Assembly (NCBI GenBank): GCA_029938515.1
Contig: JAOZUU010000077.1
Span: forward strand, 1 to 7,276
From: Desulfobacterales bacterium
Lineage (GTDB): Bacteria > Desulfobacterota > Desulfobacteria > Desulfobacterales > QNYZ01
Length of the DNA: 7,276 nucleotides
Direction: 5' to 3'
Part shown: piece after piece, positions 1-5,131 of the stretch
How positions within the stretch are numbered: the first letter of the stretch is position 1
Layout of the letters: each line of letters starts with the position of its first letter
Position numbers and translations under genes: made by a program
Notes under the pieces: model-generated
The model's database searches: none
The model's input: only the letters and a program-made list of their open reading frames with translations
What the model was told of the DNA's origin: nothing

Positions 1-819
1 AAGACCCAGCAGAATTACCGTAAGGGTCGCAGCGTAATTGGTATCAAAATAGGAAAAGGCGCTTTCAAAAATATAATAAAGTAAAAGATTACTAGCGTTA
101 TTGGGCCCCCCCTTGGTCAGCACAAAGAGATGATCGACCAATTTAAAAGAATTGAGTATCGCATTAATCAGTACAAAGAGCGTGGTCGGCATCAATAGCG
201 GAAACAAGACTCTGCGAAAGTAGTACCAACGAGTTGAACCTTCCAGTCGGGCTGCCTCTCCTAATTCCGGTGAAATATTTTGCAGCGCAGCAAGATAGAA
301 GATCATGAAGAACCCGGACTCCTTCCAGATCGTCATAATCATAAGGGCCGGCAGGACGGTGGCTGGATCACCCAGCCAGTTGTGGCCGGCGATCCCAAAC
401 CAACCGGCTACCTGATCGATCAGGCCGATGTCAGGTGTGTAGAAGAATAACCAGATGTTGGCGACGGCGATCATCGGTAGAATGGTTGGCGTAAAGTAGG
501 CCATGCGAACCAGAGAGCGACCCGGGATGGCGCGATTGACAAAAAGAGCCATGATGATCGCAAGGGCAATGGATGTCGGGATCGTGCCGATGGCAAACCA
601 GGCATTATTGGCGAGAACCTTCCAAAAAATGGGGTCGTCAATCAGCGTTTTGTAATTTTCCAGCCCCACGAAATGGGACGGCCGGATCATCGTCCCCTTG
701 GAAAAAAGACTATCGAACAGGGTAATCACCATGGGATAATGGGTGAAGGCAATCAACAGAATCGCCGCCGGCGTCAGCAGGAGCCAGCCATAGATGTGCC
801 TCATATTGCTACGCGCCAT
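1..819 (-). CDS. ugpA: ABC transporter permease, UgpA-like (C-terminus outside window)
   Basis: This is an inner-membrane subunit of a sugar-phosphate ABC importer of the MalF/UgpA class, expected to pair with a UgpE-like partner and the ATPase encoded upstream. Reading from ATG at 819, 273 codons remain open to the window edge; E. coli UgpA is about 295 residues, so only some 20 are missing. Hydrophobic segments are visible near residues 11-32, 72-95, 107-127, 155-177 and 208-225. The permease EAA loop, which docks on the ATPase, is clear at about 188-211: it begins EAARLEG, has Gly194 and ends in a basic-hydrophobic stretch with Pro207. The later segment LTKGGPNN is also typical of UgpA relatives. 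AAGGA eight bases before the ATG supports this start; an in-frame ATG at 804 is a weaker alternative. The gene lies 209 bp after ugpB, a gap with possible operators and a hairpin. The family is secure; the exact substrate is inferred from the neighbours. Confidence 0.9.
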   Translation of the reverse strand, partial: MARSNMRHIYGWLLLTPAAILLIAFTHYPMVITLFDSLFSKGTMIRPSHFVGLENYKTLIDDPIFWKVLANNAWFAIGTIPTSIALAIIMALFVNRAIPGRSLVRMAYFTPTILPMIAVANIWLFFYTPDIGLIDQVAGWFGIAGHNWLGDPATVLPALMIMTIWKESGFFMIFYLAALQNISPELGEAARLEGSTRWYYFRRVLFPLLMPTTLFVLINAILNSFKLVDHLFVLTKGGPNNASNLLLYYIFESAFSYFDTNYAATLTVILLGL

Positions 820-943
820 TTTCCCGATCCTTAGGGCTCGTCATTAATCACTAAAAAATTCGCGTCGATTCCTTATGTGACGTGGGGTTGCATAAAATTG
901 GACATTCACGGTGCAGGATTCTGGCTGTTTCGAAAGATGAACA

Positions 944-1010
944 CCGAACATTCAATCACGCCAAGGCGTGAAAAAACAAACACCCGTTACCCGAACATTC
1001 AACGTTCGAT
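944..1010 (-). promoter_or_regulatory. Repeated GlpR-like half-sites between ugpB and ugpA
   Basis: A perfect 12-bp direct repeat, TTGAATGTTCGG on the minus strand, occurs at 944-955 and 991-1002, 47 bp apart. Its core AATGTTCG fits the left half (WATKTTCGWT) of the E. coli GlpR operator as I remember it. A third element in opposite orientation, ATCGAAC on the minus strand, lies at 1004-1010. A further palindromic TTCGAA is at 929-934. A GlpR-like repressor is encoded upstream in the same operon, so internal operators ahead of ugpA are plausible. The half-sites do not form the canonical 20-bp palindrome, and I could not identify a convincing promoter beside them. The assignment is therefore inference. 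Confidence 0.45.
956..971. repeat. Perfect inverted repeat (hairpin) between ugpB and ugpA
   Basis: TCACGCC-AA-GGCGTGA is a perfect 7-bp inverted repeat with a 2-base centre. As RNA it would fold to about a 5-bp GC-rich stem with a 6-base loop. It starts immediately after the first GlpR-like repeat at 944-955. In the leftward transcript the U-run comes before the hairpin, not after it, so this is not a canonical intrinsic terminator. A hairpin after the binding-protein gene often protects the 3' end of its mRNA and raises its level relative to the permease, as in malE-type operons. That role is an inference here; a protein-binding palindrome is the alternative. Confidence 0.5.
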
Positions 1011-1028
1011 GCTCATTTTTCAGTATAT

Positions 1029-2306
1029 CTAGCGGTACTGTTTCAGCAATCGTTCAGCCGTCGCCTGGGCTTCCTTGAGAGCCTCCTGCGGTGTTTTAGA
1101 GCCGGTCAGCGCCGCCTGGATGGCATCATCTAAGGCTTTGCGTACCCGGCCGGTCTGGTAGGTCGACAATTCCGCGGTGGCGAATTCCAGCTGGTCGCGG
1201 GCGACTGCGGCATACGGAAAGCCTTTTACGTATTCCTGAAGCTTGCTGGTATCATAGGCCGCCTGGCTGATACCCATGTAGCCGGTTTTCATCGACCATT
1301 CCGCCGAACTTTCCGGACTGGTCATGAACTTGATCAGCTTCATGGCCGCTTTGCGCTCATCAGGGGATGTCTTTTTAAAGATATAAAAGTTCCCGCCACC
1401 GGTGGGGGTGCCTCGTCGCTTATTGGCCGGCAGCATGGCCACGCCAAAATCAAATTTAGCCTTTTTCTTCACCGTCGTTAAATTTCCGGTGGAATGCCAC
1501 ATGATGGCGGTTTTTCCCTCCAGGAAATTCTTGCGCAGCGTACCCCACTCAATCGTCCCTTCGGGCATGATTTTGTGTTTAGTCCCCAGATCCTGCCAAA
1601 ACTGCAGGGCTTCTACAACGGCCGGGCTGTCGAAGTACGTTTCGTTTCCGGCTTTGTTCATCAGAACCTGGGCGTTCTGCATGGTCAAAGCGCCGAACAT
1701 CCAGTACGGGTAGCCGGTGGAAGGAATCATGGCGCCCCATTGCGAGCCATCCGCCTTGGTCAGCTTCTTGCCCGCAGCGATCAGTTGATCCCAGGTCGCA
1801 GGTGGTTTGTCGGGATCAAGACCGGCGGCCTTGAACGCATCTTTGTTGTAGTACATGACGATGGTTGAGCGCTGGAAGGGGATACCCCAGGTCTTATCGG
1901 CGGTACGGCCGTTCTCCATCAAAGTGGGATAAAAGGAGCCCAGCCATGCTTTCTCTTCAGCGGTTTCAACCACATCATCGAAGGCGACGATGGCATCCTG
2001 CTCGATCAGCTCATAAATATCGATTGAAAACATCACCGAAAGCTGAGCCGGCTTACCACTCTTTAGCGCCGCCAACGCTTTAATTCTAGCATCGTTATAA
2101 TTGCCGGCATAAATGGCGTTTACCTTGATTGCCGGATTTTGTTTCATAAAATTGGCAACCAAACTGTCTACAATTTTTGTGAGTGGTCCGCCGACGGCGA
2201 CCGGATAATACATGGTTAGTTCAGTTTTAGCCTGGGCCGTCGTAGCCATTGTCAGGCAGGCGACAGCGGCAATCACTACCAATAAAATTTTTACTTGACG
2301 CAACAT
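1029..2306 (-). CDS. ugpB: Periplasmic glycerol-phosphate-type substrate-binding protein, UgpB-like
   Basis: This is the extracytoplasmic receptor that captures the substrate and delivers it to the UgpA/UgpE permease pair. It has 425 residues, against 438 for E. coli UgpB. A Sec signal peptide covers residues 1-26: basic MLRQVK, a hydrophobic core, and cleavage after AQA. There is no lipobox cysteine at the cleavage site. Similarity to UgpB is clear by eye: AGNY near 70, YYNKDAFKAAGLDPDKPP at 152-169, KFDFGVAMLP at 284-293, KTGYMGISQAAYD at 340-352, and a C-terminal KTPQEAL repeat region. Of the ligand residues I recall for E. coli UgpB, Tyr65, Ser144, Ser270, Tyr346 and Arg397 appear to have counterparts at Tyr70, Ser147, Ser272, Tyr343 and Arg387. 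Glu89 aligns with Phe93 or Ser94. Glycerol-3-phosphate or a glycerophosphodiester is the likely ligand, but the pocket is not identical. A strong AGGAGGAG ribosome site sits a few bases before the ATG. The gene follows ugpC after 93 bp. Confidence 0.9.
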   Translation of the reverse strand: MLRQVKILLVVIAAVACLTMATTAQAKTELTMYYPVAVGGPLTKIVDSLVANFMKQNPAIKVNAIYAGNYNDARIKALAALKSGKPAQLSVMFSIDIYELIEQDAIVAFDDVVETAEEKAWLGSFYPTLMENGRTADKTWGIPFQRSTIVMYYNKDAFKAAGLDPDKPPATWDQLIAAGKKLTKADGSQWGAMIPSTGYPYWMFGALTMQNAQVLMNKAGNETYFDSPAVVEALQFWQDLGTKHKIMPEGTIEWGTLRKNFLEGKTAIMWHSTGNLTTVKKKAKFDFGVAMLPANKRRGTPTGGGNFYIFKKTSPDERKAAMKLIKFMTSPESSAEWSMKTGYMGISQAAYDTSKLQEYVKGFPYAAVARDQLEFATAELSTYQTGRVRKALDDAIQAALTGSKTPQEALKEAQATAERLLKQYR

Positions 2307-2333
2307 GTTCTCCTCCTTTTGGTTTGTGTGTTG

Positions 2334-2397
2334 TTCGTTTTAATCATCCCGCGCGAAACCAAATCGCCAATTTCGTTACGGGTGGTACTTTCGGTAA
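2334..2397. promoter_or_regulatory. Spaced TTCG/CGAA elements between ugpC and ugpB
   Basis: In the 93-bp gap before ugpB, TTCG tetrads occur on the plus strand at 2334, 2372 and 2390, and the reverse (CGAA) at 2354, giving spacings of 18 to 20 bp. Two of them lie in the related sequences TTTCGTTAC and TTTCGGTAAC. The 7-mer TTCGTTA is shared exactly with the two repeats in front of glpR. The TTCG core is what E. coli GlpR operators are built on. These may be internal repressor sites, but each match is short and the call is tentative. The same bases also form a weak GTTAC/GTAAC inverted repeat (2375-2379 and 2394-2398). Confidence 0.3.
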
Positions 2398-2399
2398 CA

Positions 2400-3446
2400 T
2401 CATACAGGATCCGCTCTAAGGCCTTTTTCATTGAAAATGTGCATCGCTTCACGGGGCCAACTGATCTTCAAATGATCGCCTGTTGTAATTTTGGATTTTC
2501 CATTGACCTTGGCAAACAGAGGCTGCTTCCCATGGTGCAGACGAATCACTTTTTCGCCACCGAGATAGTCAACCGCGCCAACCTGGACCGGCAGACCCCG
2601 ATCAGTCGGCTCGATATGCTCGGGCCGGATCCCGATGGACCAACCCTGAGCGCCATCCGGAATCAATGCACCGTCGACCGCGGCATATAGGGCGGATCGG
2701 TCTTCGATCAGATCAAGCTGAACCAGGTTCATGGGCGGAGAGCCGATAAAACGAGCTGCGAATGTGGTCGCGGGATATTCATACAGATCGTAGGGTGTTC
2801 CAATTTGTTCAATTCGACCATCTTTCAGCAACACGACCTGGTCGGCCATGGTCATGGCTTCGGTTTGATCGTGGGTGACGTAAACCATTGTAAGGTTTAG
2901 GCGCTCTTGCAGGCTGCGAATCTCGTCACGCATCTCGGCGCGCAGTTTGGCATCCAGGTTTGACAGGGGCTCGTCCATCAGACAAACCGGCTGCTTCGAG
3001 ACAATGGAGCGGGCCAATGCTACCCGTTGCCGCTGCCCACCTGAAAGATGGGCAGGTTTGCGATCAAGCAGTTCTTCCAGCCCCACCATTTTGGCTACTC
3101 TGTCCAGGCGCTTTTGCTGTTGAGCGGGTGATACGCGGCGAACTTTTAGGCCAAATAGAATATTTTCGCGTACATTTAGATGCGGAAACAAGGCATATGA
3201 TTGGAAGACCATGGAAACACCGCGTTTATTCGCATCTTTGTAAGTAATATCTTGTTCACCGATAAATACCCGACCCGATGACACTTTCTCCAGTCCGGCG
3301 ATCAAGCGCAGGATAGTCGATTTGCCACAACCGGAAGGTCCCAGTAAAACCGTCAGGCTGCCTTTGGCAACCTGAAAGGAAACATCATCAACAGCTCTGA
3401 TTTTTCCCCACTCTTTGATAAGGTGGTGAATTTCAACACGACTCAC
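2400..3446 (-). CDS. ugpC: ABC transporter ATP-binding protein, UgpC/MalK type
   Basis: This is the ATPase that powers the importer, acting as a dimer on the cytoplasmic face of the permeases. All ATPase motifs are present, numbered from the GTG start: Walker A GPSGCGKST at 36-44, Q-loop Gln82 in VFQSYALFPH, signature LSGGQRQR at 134-141, Walker B VCLMDE at 154-159, D-loop SNLD at 162-165 and switch His192 in VTHD. A C-terminal regulatory TOBE/OB region of about 120 residues follows, including GIRPEHI, as in UgpC and MalK. The length of 348 residues fits the family. I chose GTG at 3446 over the longer frame from 3467: GGAGGT lies eight bases before it, similarity begins right after it (SRVEIHHL), and it overlaps the glpR stop as GTGA. 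The extra upstream codons lie inside glpR. Translational coupling to glpR is likely. Assignment to UgpC rather than another sugar importer comes from glpR and ugpB on either side. Confidence 0.93.
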   Translation of the reverse strand: MSRVEIHHLIKEWGKIRAVDDVSFQVAKGSLTVLLGPSGCGKSTILRLIAGLEKVSSGRVFIGEQDITYKDANKRGVSMVFQSYALFPHLNVRENILFGLKVRRVSPAQQQKRLDRVAKMVGLEELLDRKPAHLSGGQRQRVALARSIVSKQPVCLMDEPLSNLDAKLRAEMRDEIRSLQERLNLTMVYVTHDQTEAMTMADQVVLLKDGRIEQIGTPYDLYEYPATTFAARFIGSPPMNLVQLDLIEDRSALYAAVDGALIPDGAQGWSIGIRPEHIEPTDRGLPVQVGAVDYLGGEKVIRLHHGKQPLFAKVNGKSKITTGDHLKISWPREAMHIFNEKGLRADPV

Positions 3447-4219
3447 GCAGAACCACCTCCGCCACAAATCACTAGTTCGGCACCGGATTGTTTCAGCCTT
3501 GAGATAATTTCCTCAGGAGGTGTGCGTTCACAGAATACTTTCGTTGCTTCACCGATTTGCCCACCGCGAACATGTGCGGTACGACCAAATTTTGTACTAT
3601 CAAGTACGAGGAACGACGCGCGGCTGTTTTCGCGAATGATCTGCCGTGCCCGTACTTCTTCCTCGTAAAAATCGAGAAGCGTTCCGTCTTCGTCCACACC
3701 GGCCACACCATAGATTCCAATGTCTACCTTGTAAGCGGTAAACAGGGCTTCCATCCCGGGGCCCAGAACATCTATGTCGTCATTTCTTAATCGCCCCCCG
3801 GCAACGGTGACTTCGAAAGCCGGATTGATGCAGGCCAGTATGGCCACATTGAGGTTGTTTGTTAGTATGCGCAGCTGTTCATGCGCCAATAAAGCTTCCG
3901 CTACGATTTCCGGCGTGGTGCCGATACTGAAAGCCAGCGAAACACCATTAGGCACATGACGAGCAACCTCGCGCGCAATTATTTTTTTTGCATCCGCATT
4001 ATGAATTTGTCGCCAGGCGTATGCATCATTTCCCGTCCTGACAGGCCGTTCGACACCACCATGACGCCGCCGGGCAATCCCGTAATCACATAAATAATTA
4101 ACATCGCGCCGGATGGTTTGAGCGGTTACGTTAAAGTGCTCGGAAAGGTGCTCAATGCTCAAAAAGTCGCTTTCATGGACCAATTTTGCAATTTGGGCCT
4201 GTCGTTTACTAAATTCCAT
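3443..4219 (-). CDS. glpR: DeoR-family transcriptional repressor, GlpR-like
   Basis: This is a DNA-binding repressor whose C-terminal domain senses a phosphorylated sugar or polyol; in GlpR the inducer is glycerol-3-phosphate. The 258 residues compare with 252 for E. coli GlpR. A winged helix-turn-helix occupies about residues 6-56, with recognition helix VTAQTIRRDVNYL and the family's RRHGG wing. The DeoR sensor domain follows. It has close matches to GlpR in SIGTTPEIVAEAL, ILTNNLNVA, VAGGRLR, DGTLLDF and DSTKFGR. I chose ATG at 4219, with GGAG five bases upstream, over GTG at 4225, which overlaps that site. The C-terminal GGGGSA stretch is where the DNA also encodes the GGAGGT ribosome site for ugpC. 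As first gene of the transporter operon it probably represses its own promoter and the genes behind it. The family is certain; the GlpR specificity is well supported by eye but not proven. Confidence 0.9.
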   Translation of the reverse strand: MEFSKRQAQIAKLVHESDFLSIEHLSEHFNVTAQTIRRDVNYLCDYGIARRRHGGVERPVRTGNDAYAWRQIHNADAKKIIAREVARHVPNGVSLAFSIGTTPEIVAEALLAHEQLRILTNNLNVAILACINPAFEVTVAGGRLRNDDIDVLGPGMEALFTAYKVDIGIYGVAGVDEDGTLLDFYEEEVRARQIIRENSRASFLVLDSTKFGRTAHVRGGQIGEATKVFCERTPPEEIISRLKQSGAELVICGGGGSA

Positions 4220-4327
4220 TAACACTCCGGTGGTCTCCGCTATGGCCGCAGCTGGCTTTCATATGAATATGAATAAATTACATTTCATGTTTACAGACGA
4301 AAAACAAGCAATTTATTCCGTTTAATT

Positions 4328-4364
4328 TTCGTTAGGATTCTCTTAGATATTCGTTAGTTTTCAA
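4328..4364 (-). promoter_or_regulatory. Proposed glpR promoter with two CTAACGAA operator boxes
   Basis: On the minus strand TTGAAA (4364-4359) and GAGAAT (4342-4337) could form -35 and -10 elements with a 16-base spacer, giving a start near 4330 and a leader of about 110 nt. The 8-mer CTAACGAA occurs twice on the minus strand: at 4357-4350 in the spacer and at 4335-4328 just past the -10. The two copies are exactly 22 bp, about two helical turns, apart. Read on the plus strand, the second copy (AATTTTCGTTA, 4325-4334 and flank) fits the E. coli GlpR half-site consensus WATKTTCGWT. Their position is ideal for autorepression by the GlpR-like protein. The -10 is only a 4 of 6 match, so the promoter call is weaker than the repeat. 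Confidence 0.4.
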
Positions 4365-4375
4365 ATGAGCACTTT

Positions 4376-4411
4376 ATTGGATGTATCCAATCACGATTCC
4401 GGACCCGGAAT
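4376..4411. repeat. Tandem pair of perfect 16-bp palindromes
   Basis: ATTGGAT-GT-ATCCAAT (4376-4391) and ATTCCGG-AC-CCGGAAT (4396-4411) are both perfect inverted repeats with 7-base arms and a 2-base centre. They begin ATT and end AAT, are separated by 4 bases, and have centres exactly 20 bp apart. Two sites of the same architecture on one face of the helix suggest cooperative binding by a dimeric regulator. They lie between the proposed glpR promoter and the lutC promoter and could serve either. I do not recognise the regulator. Confidence 0.55.
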
Positions 4412-4454
4412 GTCGAATCAGTTGCGATCCATGATGGTAAACCTTTGGAAATTT

Positions 4455-4467
4455 TTCATCAGATGAA
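4455..4467. repeat. Short inverted repeat TTCATC-A-GATGAA
   Basis: This is a perfect 6-base inverted repeat around a single central A, at the start of the sequence holding the second TCCGGACC copy. It may be another protein site in the divergent region, but a repeat this short can arise by chance. Confidence 0.3.
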
Positions 4468-4485
4468 TCCGGACCGAATTTTTTG

Positions 4486-4503
4486 TGGCGTAGGAGAGCG
4501 CCA
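4486..4503. repeat. Inverted repeat TGGCG-N8-CGCCA upstream of the lutC promoter
   Basis: This is an 18-bp interrupted palindrome with perfect 5-base arms. It ends six bases before the TTGACA element of the proposed lutC promoter, a position suited to an activator or to a repressor overlapping RNA polymerase. It resembles a sigma54 element in part, but the spacing is wrong. No regulator can be named. Confidence 0.35.
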
Positions 4504-4509
4504 TGTGAA

Positions 4510-4538
4510 TTGACAATAATGAAGACCCAATATAGCAT
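4510..4538 (+). promoter_or_regulatory. Proposed sigma70 promoter of lutC
   Basis: A perfect -35 hexamer TTGACA (4510-4515) is followed after 17 bases by TAGCAT (4533-4538), a 4 of 6 match to the -10 consensus. Transcription would start near 4545, leaving a leader of about 26 bases that contains the GGAGG ribosome site of lutC at 4562-4566. The optimal spacing and perfect -35 make this the best promoter candidate in the window. Confidence 0.5.
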
Positions 4539-4551
4539 TGGTACAACCATT
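4537..4551. promoter_or_regulatory. Putative GntR/FadR-type operator over the lutC start point
   Basis: ATTGGT-ACA-ACCATT contains the perfect palindrome TGGT-N3-ACCA. FadR-subfamily GntR regulators, including FadR, PdhR and the lactate regulator LldR, bind sites of the form TGGTNNNACCA or close to it, as I recall the family. The site overlaps the proposed -10 and the predicted start point, which is a repressor position. LldR/LutR-type control by lactate fits the genes downstream. No GntR gene is present in the window. Confidence 0.5.
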
Positions 4552-4570
4552 ATGCTCATACGGAGGTTCC

Positions 4571-5131
4571 ATGCAACACCCAGATATAATTCAACTAATG
4601 AAAGAAAAAGCCGAAGCCGTCCAGGCCGTTGTCTCGAAAATTATTCGTATAGAAGACGCTTTTCATTACACCGTTGATTTAACCAGGAAACAGGGGGGCC
4701 AAACAGTTGTTGCCACGGGACTAAAGACTAAAGAGCGAGACCTTTTAAGAAAACAGTGTCAAACGGCAGGGCTTAAATTACTGGAATTTCCCTTAAGGCC
4801 GTATGCCGATGAGATCCACACCGCTCTTACTCCCGTTGACTGGGGTATCGCTGAAACCGGCACGCTTGTTCTTGATTCAACACCAGAGGATGTCCGGATC
4901 GCCACAACGCTTGCCGAGACCCATGTAGCCGTATTGCCGGCCTCGAAAATCAAGCCGGACAGCGCCGGCATTGAAAACGAGTTGAATGTCATCCTGAAAA
5001 CGGATGCTTCCTTGTATTATGCTTTTATTACTGGTGCCAGCAGAACGGCGGATATCGAGCGGGTGCTGGCTATCGGTGTTCACGGTCCCCAGGAATTGCA
5101 CATTCTTATTATGGAGGAATACCAGGAATGA
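4571..5131 (+). CDS. lutC: Lactate utilization protein C, LUD domain (LutC/LldG/YkgG)
   Basis: This is a small subunit of the three-component LutABC (LldEFG) system for oxidising lactate to pyruvate; it has a LUD domain and no cysteine cluster motif. The 186 residues are somewhat shorter than B. subtilis LutC (about 240). Diagnostic motifs are WGIAETGTLVLDS at 91-103 and GASRTADIE at 155-163 followed by VHGPQELH at 170-177, near the C-terminus. The last two are the most conserved part of the LutC branch of the LUD family. I chose ATG at 4571 because GGAGG lies four bases before it and similarity starts soon after. The longer open frame begins at 4538, inside the proposed promoter and before the predicted start point. 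The stop overlaps the next gene's start as ATGA (5128-5131), so the two are almost certainly co-translated. The exact biochemical role of LutC within the complex is not settled. Confidence 0.92.
   Translation: MQHPDIIQLMKEKAEAVQAVVSKIIRIEDAFHYTVDLTRKQGGQTVVATGLKTKERDLLRKQCQTAGLKLLEFPLRPYADEIHTALTPVDWGIAETGTLVLDSTPEDVRIATTLAETHVAVLPASKIKPDSAGIENELNVILKTDASLYYAFITGASRTADIERVLAIGVHGPQELHILIMEEYQE

Larger units (their letters stand above)
4220..4570. promoter_or_regulatory. Divergent glpR / lutC intergenic control region
   Basis: These 351 bases separate the two operons and contain no convincing gene. The half nearer glpR is AT-rich. From the glpR side the region holds TTCATATGAA (4258-4267) beside a tandem ATATGA repeat, a proposed glpR promoter with two CTAACGAA boxes, two 16-bp palindromes, two further inverted repeats, the proposed lutC promoter, a GntR-type operator and the lutC ribosome site. 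TCCGGACC occurs twice (4398-4405 and 4468-4475), 70 bp apart. Both operons can be controlled from here. The individual elements are listed separately. Confidence 0.75.

Noticed and set aside
105..114. Run of seven C residues in ugpA as a phase-variation or frameshift tract
   Set aside because: It encodes the conserved KGGP segment in frame, and nothing indicates an alternate frame product. A sequencing indel would be the only concern.
956..975. Intrinsic terminator after ugpB
   Set aside because: The hairpin is good, but in the leftward transcript the U-run precedes it, and on the plus strand it is followed by A residues. Neither orientation gives hairpin then U-tract.
820..1028. Small open frame of about 35 codons in the ugpB-ugpA gap (starting ATGTTCGG on the minus strand)
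   Set aside because: It starts inside the repeat, lacks a ribosome site, and its translation shows no protein-like pattern.
2295..2690. Plus-strand 131-codon open frame across the ugpB start and ugpC end
   Set aside because: It runs antisense to two well-supported genes and shows no protein family features.
4491..4508. Ribosome-site-like GGAG followed by ATGTGA, a start-stop minimal ORF
   Set aside because: It lies upstream of the predicted lutC transcription start, so it would not be in the mRNA. It is probably chance.
4486..4554. Possible sigma54 (-24/-12) promoter for lutC, as lactate operons of Desulfovibrio are linked to sigma54
   Set aside because: The two GG...GC candidates have 9 and 12 bases between the dinucleotides instead of 10, so neither fits the strict spacing.
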